A DNA stretch of 64,000 nt from Candidatus Kuenenia stuttgartensis (GTDB lineage: Bacteria; Planctomycetota; JAKEIC01; DYIT01). Below the pieces are notes generated by a model. It saw only the letters and a program-made list of their open reading frames with translations. It was not told the origin of the DNA and made no database searches. Positions 9,073 to 18,199 of the stretch are shown here, in pieces. The position numbers and the translations under genes are program-made. The stretch lies in the NCBI GenBank assembly GCA_020723505.1, contig DYIT01000011.1, positions 1-64,000 on the forward strand. Reading direction: 5' to 3'. The number at the start of each line of letters is the position of its first letter. Position 1 is the stretch's first letter.

Positions 9073-10110
9073 ATGGCGAAACCTGAAGATGGAAAAGATG
9101 TTGCGGACGGGGATTGCAGGGAAATCCCCGGGGACCTGCTGGCCGACTTCCTGGACGGCCGTCTGGATCCTGCGGCGGCGGCGCGGATTGAAGAGCACCT
9201 CGCCTCGTGCGCCGGCTGTTCGAGGCGCCGGTCCGGACTTGCCGGGCTACTCCCGGCGCTGAGGGCCGGGAAAGGCGCCCTCGCCGACGTGCCGATACCG
9301 GAAGAAGTCGACCGGGCCATCGGGGCGCTTGCCCTGAAGGCGGCGCCCGCGCAGGCCGCGCCAGCCCGGATTCCGTTCGCGTACGTTGCCGCAGCTGCCG
9401 TTGCGGCTTCCGTTCTTTTCGTCGCGGGTTTCGCCCTGGGGACGTCTGAGCTCCTCAATTCCGCCGCCGCGCCGGCGGCGACCGGAATTGAGCGGGACGA
9501 TGCCCCCGGCGCAGGCGGTCTTGTCGCGAGGGAGATAGAAGCCATTGCGGCAAGGCATGCTGAAGAGACCGCCATGCTGAAAGCGCTGATTGATACCGAG
9601 CGGAGGCGTGCGGACGGGACCGCGGTCCTGCTCAAATCCGCCCTGGAAGAGGCCCGGGTGCTCAAGACGGGCATGGACTTCCTCGAAGCGGAGGTCGGGC
9701 GGCAGAAGCGGAACATAGCCGGCCTGGCGGCGGATCTCGCCAATGCGTCCGCGACCCGCGATCAGTTCGCCTCGGCCCTGGCCGAGAAGGAGGCGTCCAT
9801 CGAGTCGCTCCGCAGGCAGGTCTCGGCGTACGGGGAGACCGTGTCCCTGCTCGAATCAGAGGTGTCCAGCACGCGCGATTTGGCGCTCGAGCTTCAGAAG
9901 AAGGCGGAATCGATTGCCGGGGAGCGGCATGCGCATGGCGACGTGAACAGGGACGGCAGGACCGATTCCGGCGACGCACTTGCCATCTGCGGCATGCTGT
10001 CGAAGGGCGGCGAGGTCTCCTTCAATCCCGAATTCGACATGAACGGGGACGGGGTAATCGACGTGGGTGACGCCCTGATGATCACCGGATTCCAGTTTTC
10101 GGAGAAATGA
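9073..10110 (+). CDS. Membrane anti-sigma-like protein: zinc-binding ZAS domain, TM helix, coiled coil, C-terminal dockerin
   Basis: EEHLASCAGC (HxxxCxxC), TM VAAAAVAASVLFVAGFAL, coiled-coil middle, DVNRDGRTDSGDAL and DMNGDGVIDVGDAL duplicated dockerin loops; follows a sigma gene. Confidence 0.8.
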   Translation: MAKPEDGKDVADGDCREIPGDLLADFLDGRLDPAAAARIEEHLASCAGCSRRRSGLAGLLPALRAGKGALADVPIPEEVDRAIGALALKAAPAQAAPARIPFAYVAAAAVAASVLFVAGFALGTSELLNSAAAPAATGIERDDAPGAGGLVAREIEAIAARHAEETAMLKALIDTERRRADGTAVLLKSALEEARVLKTGMDFLEAEVGRQKRNIAGLAADLANASATRDQFASALAEKEASIESLRRQVSAYGETVSLLESEVSSTRDLALELQKKAESIAGERHAHGDVNRDGRTDSGDALAICGMLSKGGEVSFNPEFDMNGDGVIDVGDALMITGFQFSEK

Positions 10111-10113
10111 AAG

Positions 10114-10674
10114 TTGAAACCCGCTGTTTTCATCCTCGCTATCGCGCTGGCAGGCTGCGCGGCAGGCGGGGAGAGGTACGAGTCCGCAGCTGCGCCGGCG
10201 GAAGCAGATGAAGCCGCCATGGAAGAGCCATCGGCCGGGTCCGCAGGGCCGGCGAAGTCTGAGCAGGCGCGCCGGGTCCCGGCCGGATCCGTCGATATCT
10301 TCATCGACTGCGGGGAAGAGGAGCTGGCCGCGTACACAATCGAGCTTCGGTTCAATCCGTCAATCGCCAGGGTCATGCGCGTGGAATCGGCTGATGGCGG
10401 CGGTTTCCCGGGGGCGCCGATGTCGGACCCGCAATCATACGGGACCGGGGTCACGCGGATAGTCGCACTTCATGCCGGAGGAGGCCTTGCCAAGGGCAGG
10501 GTCCCGGTAGCCCGCGTGGTCTTCGATCCGGTGTCGAGCGGATCGTCCCCGATTTCGGTATCGATACTGAGCCTGTACAATCCGCAGGGCAGGAGGGTAA
10601 TCGGCGCGGCGATCCTCTCCAGGCATTCAATCGTCGTCTCGGGCTTGGCGGGCGATCCGGGCGAAAAGCGATGA
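10114..10674 (+). CDS. Lipoprotein with cohesin-like domain
   Basis: Lipobox LAGC; AYTIELRFNPSIARVMRVESADGG...GVTRIVALHAGGGLAKGRVPVARVVFDPV resembles cohesin strands; TTG start 3 nt after the preceding stop. Confidence 0.6.
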   Translation: MKPAVFILAIALAGCAAGGERYESAAAPAEADEAAMEEPSAGSAGPAKSEQARRVPAGSVDIFIDCGEEELAAYTIELRFNPSIARVMRVESADGGGFPGAPMSDPQSYGTGVTRIVALHAGGGLAKGRVPVARVVFDPVSSGSSPISVSILSLYNPQGRRVIGAAILSRHSIVVSGLAGDPGEKR

Positions 10675-10698
10675 GTTCCCCGGGACAGGAAGATTGTA

Positions 10699-10720
10699 AT
10701 TCCGGCGAAAGCCGGAATCC
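10699..10720. repeat. Dispersed palindromic intergenic repeat, copy 2 (attccggcgaaagccggaatcc)
   Basis: Exact reverse complement of 1292-1313. Confidence 0.8.
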
Positions 10721-10904
10721 GGCTCCCATCTCGTTTCAAGTCGCAAGGGCCGATCCCTTGCCCGGACTGGCGCTGCAGGATTGGGTTTCGGCCCGGGTGC
10801 GTATGGACTTTCTCCTTGACTTTGCATCCCCGATCGAGCAATCCTTCGCGTTCGCCGGCTGGTTGCGCCGGCGATGCTGTTTTGCCCCTGCATGAGGATC
10901 CGTC

Positions 10905-13373
10905 ATGGAATTGCCCAAGAACTACAACGCCGCGGAAATCGAGCTCAAGTGGCAGAAACGCTGGGACGCCGACAGGATTTACTCCTACGATCCCGCCTCG
11001 AACGCGCCGGTGTACTCCGTTGACACGCCGCCTCCCACTGTCTCTGCCGATACCCTGCACGTGGGCCACGCCTTGAGCTACACGCAGGCGGAAATCGTGG
11101 TCAGGTACCGCCGCATGCGGGGATACAACATCTTCTATCCCATGGGGTTCGACGACAACGGCCTCCCCACGGAGCGGCACGTCGAGAAGAAATACAAGGT
11201 GGACCGGAGGAAGATGTCGCGCGCCGAATTCGTGCGAATGTGCCTCAAGGAGACGACCCTCGTAGAGAAGACCTACGAGGAGCTCTGGCGCATGCTGGCC
11301 ATATCGTGCGACTGGTCCCTCCTTTACACCACGATAGACCCTGTGTGCCGCCGGATTTCCCAGAGGTCGTTCATCGACCTGTACCGGAAAGGGAGGATGT
11401 ACAGGGAGGACGCGCCCTCGATGTGGTGCACCCTGTGCACGACGTCGCTCGCGCAGGCCGACCTCGAGGACGCGAACGAGACATCGGGGATGCACGACAT
11501 CTCCTTCGACCTGGGCGGCGGAAGGGAGGGGGTGATTTCCACGACGAGGCCCGAGCTCCTGGGCGCATGCGTGGCGCTCTACGTGAATCCTGCGGATGAA
11601 AGGCACAAGGGTCTTGCGGGGAAGAAAGCGAAGGTCCCGGTCTACGGCCACGAGGTGCCCGTGCTCGAGAGCGAGGCGGTCTCGCTCGACGTGGGCACGG
11701 GTCTGATGATGGTCTGCACGTTCGGCGACGTCGAGGACATCAGGAAATGGCGCGCCGACAGGCTCGAGACGAGGGCGATTCTGGACAGGGACGGCACGTT
11801 CAACTCCCTGGCCGGACCCATCGCCGGGATGAACGTAGCCGCAGGGAGGAAGGAAATTCTGCGAATCCTCGAAAGCAGCGGTCTTCTGCGCGGCACGAAG
11901 CCGGTCGAGCATGCGCTGAACGTCCATGAGAGGTGCGGCACGACGGTGGAGTTCCTCAAGGCTCCGCAGTGGTTCATCCGCATACTCGACATCAAGGATG
12001 ATCTGCTGCGCAGGGGCGAGGAGCTGCGCTGGTATCCGGCCTTCATGAAGACCAACTACGACCATTGGGTGAACGGCCTGAGCTGGGACTGGTGCATTTC
12101 GAGGCAGAGGTACTTCGGAGTGCCGTTCCCGGTGTGGTACTGCAAGGGCTGCGGGGAAGTGCTCATACCCGGGGACGGGCATCTGCCGGTCGACCCCAGG
12201 GAGAACCCGCCCCCCGAGGGGAGCAGGTGCGGGAAATGCGGCGGATCCGGCTTCGATCCCGAGATGGACGTCATGGACACGTGGATGACCTCGTCGGTCA
12301 CTCCTCTCATCAACGCGAGGTGGAGGGAGGCGGATTCGAGAATCGGGAGCATGTATCCCATGACCATGAGGCCCCAGGCGTTCGAGATCATAAGGACGTG
12401 GCTTTTCTACACGACGCTCAAGTCGCACCTGCACACGGATTCGCTGCCTTTCCGCGACGCCATGATTTCCGGCTGGGGGCTCGACGCCAAGGGCAAGCCG
12501 TTCAGCAAGAGCAAGGGGAATTTCGTGACCGTCGGCGAGATAGTCGGGAAGTACTCCGCCGACGCGCTGAGATTCTGGGCGGCGGGGGCAAGCCTCGGGC
12601 AGAACCTGAGGTTCTTCGAGGATGACGTCAAGGCCGGGCAGAAAATCGCCGTCAAGCTCTGGAACGTGGCGAAGTTTTCCATCCCGCATCTCGAGAAGTA
12701 CGGTGGCGGCGGGGCCGTCTCGGAGCCTCTCGACCTCTGGATTCTGTCCGAGCTCCGCGATTTGGTGAAAGGGGCGACGGAATCGTTCGAGAAGTACGAG
12801 TACAGCCACGCAAAGACGGCGCTCGAGAGATTCTTCTGGACCAGGTTCTGCGACAACTACCTCGAGATCTCCAAGGACAGGCTCTACAACGCGGACGCGC
12901 GGGGCAGGGCGGCGTGGGAGAGCGCATGCGAGGCTCTCCGCACGTGCCTCGACTCGATTCTCAGGATGTTCGCGCCGATTATGCCCTTCATAACCGAGGA
13001 AATCTTCATGTCGAGCCCGCTGCGCGGGGGCGAGAGGTCCATCCACGTCTCGCCGTGGCCTGATTCCGGGAAAATCCCCTTCGACGCCGATGCCGCCTCG
13101 GCCGGATCGCTTGCCGTCGGGATAATCTCCTGCGCGAGGCGCTACAAGACCGAGAACCACGTCTCGCTCAAGACGCGCCTCAGGGAATTAATCGTGGAAG
13201 CCGCGGGGGACGAGCTTCAAATCCTCACGAATCCGAAATGCATGGACGGCATCATGAAGGACCTGATACCCGCCGCACAGGCCGGATCGGTCAGGTTCGG
13301 CGACGCCGGGGAGGCGAAGACCGTCTATCCGGTCGAGGGATCCGGCGTGCGCGTCGGCATCGTGCCGGAATAA
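10905..13373 (+). CDS. valS: Valyl-tRNA synthetase
   Basis: TPPPTVSADTLHVGHALSYTQ (HIGH motif), KPFSKSKGNF (KMSKS-like), class I synthetase length and layout. Confidence 0.88.
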   Translation: MELPKNYNAAEIELKWQKRWDADRIYSYDPASNAPVYSVDTPPPTVSADTLHVGHALSYTQAEIVVRYRRMRGYNIFYPMGFDDNGLPTERHVEKKYKVDRRKMSRAEFVRMCLKETTLVEKTYEELWRMLAISCDWSLLYTTIDPVCRRISQRSFIDLYRKGRMYREDAPSMWCTLCTTSLAQADLEDANETSGMHDISFDLGGGREGVISTTRPELLGACVALYVNPADERHKGLAGKKAKVPVYGHEVPVLESEAVSLDVGTGLMMVCTFGDVEDIRKWRADRLETRAILDRDGTFNSLAGPIAGMNVAAGRKEILRILESSGLLRGTKPVEHALNVHERCGTTVEFLKAPQWFIRILDIKDDLLRRGEELRWYPAFMKTNYDHWVNGLSWDWCISRQRYFGVPFPVWYCKGCGEVLIPGDGHLPVDPRENPPPEGSRCGKCGGSGFDPEMDVMDTWMTSSVTPLINARWREADSRIGSMYPMTMRPQAFEIIRTWLFYTTLKSHLHTDSLPFRDAMISGWGLDAKGKPFSKSKGNFVTVGEIVGKYSADALRFWAAGASLGQNLRFFEDDVKAGQKIAVKLWNVAKFSIPHLEKYGGGGAVSEPLDLWILSELRDLVKGATESFEKYEYSHAKTALERFFWTRFCDNYLEISKDRLYNADARGRAAWESACEALRTCLDSILRMFAPIMPFITEEIFMSSPLRGGERSIHVSPWPDSGKIPFDADAASAGSLAVGIISCARRYKTENHVSLKTRLRELIVEAAGDELQILTNPKCMDGIMKDLIPAAQAGSVRFGDAGEAKTVYPVEGSGVRVGIVPE

Positions 13374-13398
13374 ACTCCCGCCTCCTGCAGGAGTTTTA
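13372..13398 (+). terminator. Probable intrinsic terminator after valS
   Basis: AAACTCC...GGAGTTTT with internal CTCCTGCAGGAG palindrome and a short T-run, directly after the stop. Confidence 0.6.
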
Positions 13399-13461
13399 TT
13401 GAATAATTGCTAAAATACTGGAAACAATCGGCCTGATTTCATAACCCGGCGAACGGACTGC

Positions 13462-15069
13462 ATGGCCTCTAAAGTTACAATCAGAATCAAGAGGAAAAGG
13501 AACTGGACGAGGAGGATTATCGTCCTGTTCTTCCTCGCCGCCGCAGCGGCGGCCGTCTATTCCGCCGCCACGGGGAAGTTCCTGTCAGCGGCGGAACCAA
13601 TCGGCGAGATATCGGTCACCACGGACCGAATCGAGGTCAGGAGCCGCGACGAGACCGAACTCCTTCTCGAAGGGCAGAAGAAGAAGCTCTTCGCCCCGTC
13701 CGCAGTGACGATGTGGGGCGGGCAGGCTGAAATCGCGCTTGCAGGCGGGGACAGGCTCAGGCTTCGGGGCAAGGGAATCCTCCACATCCAGGTCATGGAG
13801 AACCGCCAGGGCGAGCTCGAGTTCGACGCGACCGGAGTCGCCGTGGACGGTTATTTCGAGAAAACCCCCCTGTCGGTCAAGTGCGGGCGTTTCCGCGTCG
13901 TCCCCATGCCCGCATCCTCAATCTCAATCACGCCCGGCCAGTCCGATTCCTCCGTGACGGTCAAGTCGTGGTTCAAGGGATGCGACGTGCTGCTCCCGTC
14001 CGCGGGCACGATTCACATGGACGACGGCGGATCGGGATACGAGAAGGGTTTCCAGGAAACGTCTCTGGACTTCGACGTTGAATCCGGCGGCGTAGCCGTC
14101 CGGACATCGATGATGAACCGGACCAAGGAGATTTGGATTGGGGCCACCGGACAGCGCGGATCCGCGTCGCTCGGCCACGGCGGAACCGCGAACATCGACA
14201 GGAACGGATACATAAACGTGGTTTCCGCAGGGGAACGGATCGCGGTCGCTGCAGGGGCTCAATGCGGCTCCGCGGGATCGCAGGGAGCGGACGTCTCCAG
14301 GGAACCCGGTCCTGCATCGGGGGCCCGGCAGCCGGCGCCGCCTGATCCTGCCCCCGGCGGCACCGAACCGTCGAATCCAGCCGGAGCGCCCGGGACTGAT
14401 ACGGCCCGGCCGGAAATCGCCGGAAATCCCGCGTCTGCGGCGGGCGGCGATGGGGACGGTCCCCGGAATCCCGCGGACCCGCCGGCCGAGTCCTCTCCAT
14501 CCGCCCCGGAGGGCGGCGCGGTCGAACGGCCGGCGATTCCCGGCGAAGACCTGCCCGCAATCCCGGAACGCGGCGCCGATTCCAGCGCGAATCCGGCCCT
14601 CAATCCGAAGCCCGCGACTGATCCGGCCCCGACCGGGAAGCCTGATTCCGCGGAAACCGGCGCTCCAACCCCGGAACCAGGCCTCAAACCCTCCAAAGCA
14701 GGCGTTTCCACCGCGTCGGGAGTGGTCGATTCGGTCGAGCTGAAGCCGCGCAAGGAGGCGGTCCCGGCGCCAGGCCCCGCCGCAGGCGGCGAAAAACCCC
14801 GCAAAGAGAAGCAGCCCCAGTTCCGGCGCGCGACTCCCTCCGCCTCGCCTCCTCCTCCGCCACTAGCCGACCGTGAGCTCCAGGTCTGCGGGGAGGGAGG
14901 GGAGATTGTCATCAGGCGCGACGCCGGGGAAGTGACCGTCAAGCGCGGGAGAGTGAGGCTCGCGCGCGGAGACGTGGTCAGGGTACGGCAGGGCTGCTTT
15001 GCCAGGATCAACATCGGAAGCGGGGTGGTGGTCACGGTCGCCGAGAACACGGAATTCAGAATCCCCTGA
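13462..15069 (+). CDS. Membrane-anchored FecR-like protein with long Pro/Ala-rich linker
   Basis: N-terminal TM IIVLFFLAAAAAAVY; P/A/G/E-rich middle; C-terminal GEIVIRRDAGEVTVKRGRVRLARGDVVRVRQGCFARINIGSGVVVTVAENTEFRI. Confidence 0.55.
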   Translation: MASKVTIRIKRKRNWTRRIIVLFFLAAAAAAVYSAATGKFLSAAEPIGEISVTTDRIEVRSRDETELLLEGQKKKLFAPSAVTMWGGQAEIALAGGDRLRLRGKGILHIQVMENRQGELEFDATGVAVDGYFEKTPLSVKCGRFRVVPMPASSISITPGQSDSSVTVKSWFKGCDVLLPSAGTIHMDDGGSGYEKGFQETSLDFDVESGGVAVRTSMMNRTKEIWIGATGQRGSASLGHGGTANIDRNGYINVVSAGERIAVAAGAQCGSAGSQGADVSREPGPASGARQPAPPDPAPGGTEPSNPAGAPGTDTARPEIAGNPASAAGGDGDGPRNPADPPAESSPSAPEGGAVERPAIPGEDLPAIPERGADSSANPALNPKPATDPAPTGKPDSAETGAPTPEPGLKPSKAGVSTASGVVDSVELKPRKEAVPAPGPAAGGEKPRKEKQPQFRRATPSASPPPPPLADRELQVCGEGGEIVIRRDAGEVTVKRGRVRLARGDVVRVRQGCFARINIGSGVVVTVAENTEFRIP

Positions 15070-16789
15070 TTTTCCGCGAGGCGCGGAAAATCATCTCCTT
15101 CTGCGCCCGCTTCTCCGAGAGCTTTTTTGAGGCGTACACCGGTTTCATGCCGAAGGGATTCAGCCCGGAGTGATACATGCAGGTGGAAACCGTCAGGGGG
15201 ACCGGGATGAATTCCTGGACCTGGCGCGGCGCAAGTCCCGCGGCCTTGAGCCTCCTCGCCATCGCCTTTGCGTGCTCCATTGTGCACCCGGGATGGCCCG
15301 CCATGATGTAGAGCGAAAGGTGCTGCTTCCTGCCTGCAGCCGCGCATGCGGATTGGAATTCCTCCTCGAACTCCTCGTAGACGCTGAATGCCGGCTTGCC
15401 CATCGCGTCCAGGACGGTGTCCTCAGTGTGCTCCGGAGCCACGGAGAGCAGTCCGCCTGTGTGTTCCGCGGCCAGCAACCTTATGTAGTCCCTGGATTCG
15501 AGGGCTAGGTCCATGCGGACGCCGGAATTGACCAGCACTTTTTTAACTCCCCTGATTCCCGCGAGGCTTCGCATCAGATCCATAAGCGGAGCATGGTCGG
15601 CGTTCAGTTTCGCACAGATCCGGGGGTAGAGGCAGCTTGGTCTCCTGCATTTCTCCCCGGCAGAGGGGTCCGAACAGCCCATGCCGTACATGTTGGCCGT
15701 GGGACCTCCTATGTCGGATATCATCCCGCTGAAGCCTTCCGCCGACGCAATCGCCTCGATTTCCCGGCGGATTGAGGCGGGGCTCCTGCTGGAAATCGCA
15801 GGCCCCTGGTGCAGCGCGAGCGAGCAGAACGAGCAGCCACCGAAGCATCCCCGGTGGATCGTCACCGAATCTTTTATCATCTCGAGGGCCGGCACCCTGC
15901 CGCGGCACGACGGGTGCTCCATACGCGTGAACGGCAGGTCGTACAGGCCGTCAAGGGTCCGGCCGTCGATTGGGGGCGCCGGCGGATTGGCGACCACTGC
16001 CCTCGTCCCCGACCTCTGAGCGAGCGGCGGCCCCGAAGGCCTGCGGGCATGCATGTGGATGGCGGCCGTCATTTCCGCGAAAGCGCCGGGATTCGCAGCG
16101 ACTTCCTCGAACGGCGGGAGTTCCACGAAGCCCGGCGGGAACCCCGATGGGACTTCCGAGGCCCCGAGAGGGAACTCGGTGCCCGGTATGTCGCGGATTT
16201 CCCCGATTTTCCGTCCCGCCCCGAGCGCTTCCACGAGCATGCCAAGCTGCAGCTCCGCCATGCCGAATACAAGCAGGTCCGCCTTGGAGTCGAGCAGCAA
16301 GGGCTGCCGCACCGAATCCGACCAGAAATCGTAATGGGCGAAGCGCCGGAGCGACGCCTCTATGCCGCCCAGGACAATCGGGACGCCGGGATAGGCCTGC
16401 CTTATCCTGTGCGCGTAGACAATCGTCGGCAGGTCGGGCCTCATGCGCGGCACGCCGCCGGGCGAATATGCGTCGTCGTTCCTTACTTTCCTCTGCGCCG
16501 TGCGTCCCGCGAGCCGGGAGTCGAGATTGCCGGCGGTCACCCCGAAAAACAGCCTCGGCCTGCCGAGAACCCTGAACGATTCGGTGCGCGACCAGTCCGG
16601 CTGGGCGATGATCCCGACTTCGAGACCGAGGCTTTCGAGATAGCGCCCGACCAGCGCGGCACCGAATGAGGGATGATCAACGTAGGCGTCGCCCGTTACG
16701 ATGATGACGTCGAGGTTGTGCGGCCCGGACCCGCGCATCTCGTCCGCAGTGGCAGGCAGGAAAACCCGGGCCTTTGATTTGGAATTCAT
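15056..16789 (-). CDS. ygiQ: YgiQ family radical SAM protein
   Basis: RGCFGGCSFCSLALHQG (CxxxCxxC), VYAHRIRQAYPGVPIVLGGIEASLRRFAHYDFWSD, TVSTCMYHSGLNPF. Confidence 0.92.
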   Translation of the reverse strand: MNSKSKARVFLPATADEMRGSGPHNLDVIIVTGDAYVDHPSFGAALVGRYLESLGLEVGIIAQPDWSRTESFRVLGRPRLFFGVTAGNLDSRLAGRTAQRKVRNDDAYSPGGVPRMRPDLPTIVYAHRIRQAYPGVPIVLGGIEASLRRFAHYDFWSDSVRQPLLLDSKADLLVFGMAELQLGMLVEALGAGRKIGEIRDIPGTEFPLGASEVPSGFPPGFVELPPFEEVAANPGAFAEMTAAIHMHARRPSGPPLAQRSGTRAVVANPPAPPIDGRTLDGLYDLPFTRMEHPSCRGRVPALEMIKDSVTIHRGCFGGCSFCSLALHQGPAISSRSPASIRREIEAIASAEGFSGMISDIGGPTANMYGMGCSDPSAGEKCRRPSCLYPRICAKLNADHAPLMDLMRSLAGIRGVKKVLVNSGVRMDLALESRDYIRLLAAEHTGGLLSVAPEHTEDTVLDAMGKPAFSVYEEFEEEFQSACAAAGRKQHLSLYIMAGHPGCTMEHAKAMARRLKAAGLAPRQVQEFIPVPLTVSTCMYHSGLNPFGMKPVYASKKLSEKRAQKEMIFRASRKIRGF

Positions 16790-16798
16790 GGCCCGGAT

Positions 16799-17047
16799 TT
16801 ATGACTGTTCCTTCTTCAGGTTCTCTATTGCATGCTGGACCATGGGGAGGAGGGCTTCGGCCTCGTCTTTCGAGAGCCTTCCCAGCTTGGCGAAACGCCA
16901 TTCCTCGTCGCGGTTCTTGTTCTCCCTGGCAAGCTGAATCTTCCTGGGTCCGTCGTTATATGAAAAAACGCCGACACGGATTCGCGTTCTTTCGAATTCC
17001 TTGACTTCAGAGAAGAGTTCCTTGTCCATTTCCTTGTCGTAGGGCAT
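16799..17047 (-). CDS. Small hypothetical protein (82 aa)
   Basis: MPYDKEMDKELFSEVKEFERTRIRVGVFSYNDGPRKIQLAREN; compact frame within a longer track ORF. Confidence 0.55.
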   Translation of the reverse strand: MPYDKEMDKELFSEVKEFERTRIRVGVFSYNDGPRKIQLARENKNRDEEWRFAKLGRLSKDEAEALLPMVQHAIENLKKEQS

Positions 17048-17135
17048 CTGATCCTCCGTCAAACTCCGGCCATAGCAGAAGATGGAATCCCAGATTTCCG
17101 TGCAAAAATCAACAATAAAATTGTAAATATAGCGC

Positions 17136-18077
17136 ATGCGAACAGTTGCGTTCCTTCTCGCGGCGGCGCTCGCGGCCGTTGCGCCCGAAACCGCGCTTTC
17201 CGCCCCGGAGAGCATCTCGCTGCTCGACGACCGCGCCCAAGGATGGCAGGCCGCCGAATCCGGCGTCGCGGATTCGCAGATTGGCGATGCCGACGAGTTC
17301 CACGCCGATCGCTTCCTGGCCGTCACCGGCCTCTCCGCGCTCTGCATCGGGGGATACGCAGTGTACGGTTTCGCGTTCTGGTGGGACGAGGAGCCCGGGA
17401 GGTTCCACATGACGCGCGAGGGAAACATGGAGCAGGACTCCTATGCAGGCGGAGCGGACAAGCTCGGGCACGCCTGGGCATGCTACTTGCTGACAAGGGG
17501 ATTCAGCGGGCTCCTGAACTGGTCGGGCGCAGGCGCCGTGCTGTCGGAGATCATCGGAATCGCGGCCGTGCAGGCGGTGTTCCTGTTCTCGGAAATCGAG
17601 GACGCATATTTCGACTACGGCTTCTCATGGTGGGACGTGGCGTTCAATTTCGCGGGTTCCTGCCTAGGCGCGCTTCTCGACCTCGTCCCGTGGCTCGACC
17701 GTGCGATTGATTTCAGGTTCTGGTATGCGCCGACCTCGCGTTTCAGAGACGTGGATTACAACATGGCCGAGGACTATTCGGGGCAGAAGTACTTCATGGT
17801 GCTGAAACTGGACGGCATACCGGCGATTCGCGAGACCGCGGCGAAGTATCTCGAGTTCTACGTCGGCTATGCCACGGACGGCTACAAGCCAAGGCGCGAG
17901 AGGAAGGAAAGGCACGTCTTCTTCGGGCTCTCGGTGGACGTGTTCGGCCTCCTGAAATCCGTCCTCCTTCCCGCCCTGGGCGCGCCCCGCTTCGCCGGGG
18001 ATGCGGCGGCTTTGATTGGCGAGTACTGGCACCCGCACTTCGTCCACGCGCCCGTCTACGACGCGATTCTGGATTAG
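17136..18077 (+). CDS. DUF2279/YfiM-like envelope protein
   Basis: Signal peptide; GGADKLGHAWACYLLTRGFS; multiple hydrophobic segments with WWDVAFNFAGSCLGAL. Confidence 0.65.
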   Translation: MRTVAFLLAAALAAVAPETALSAPESISLLDDRAQGWQAAESGVADSQIGDADEFHADRFLAVTGLSALCIGGYAVYGFAFWWDEEPGRFHMTREGNMEQDSYAGGADKLGHAWACYLLTRGFSGLLNWSGAGAVLSEIIGIAAVQAVFLFSEIEDAYFDYGFSWWDVAFNFAGSCLGALLDLVPWLDRAIDFRFWYAPTSRFRDVDYNMAEDYSGQKYFMVLKLDGIPAIRETAAKYLEFYVGYATDGYKPRRERKERHVFFGLSVDVFGLLKSVLLPALGAPRFAGDAAALIGEYWHPHFVHAPVYDAILD

Positions 18078-18199
18078 CCCGGAACCCGGGCAAGCTCTAC
18101 TGTTGATTCCTCTCCCGGATATTGGAAAATAACGGTTTTGCCCGGCGTCCGGCATCGTAAGCCGGCGCGGCTCGTCCGGATTGTTGGATTCACCGGTTC

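Noticed and set aside
8934-9743. 269-aa Ser/Ala-rich minus-strand ORF antisense to the anti-sigma gene
   Set aside because: Low-complexity S/A/R translation typical of antisense high-GC frames.
10470-13160. 896-aa minus-strand ORF antisense to valS
   Set aside because: Same high-GC shadow effect; valS on the plus strand is unambiguous.
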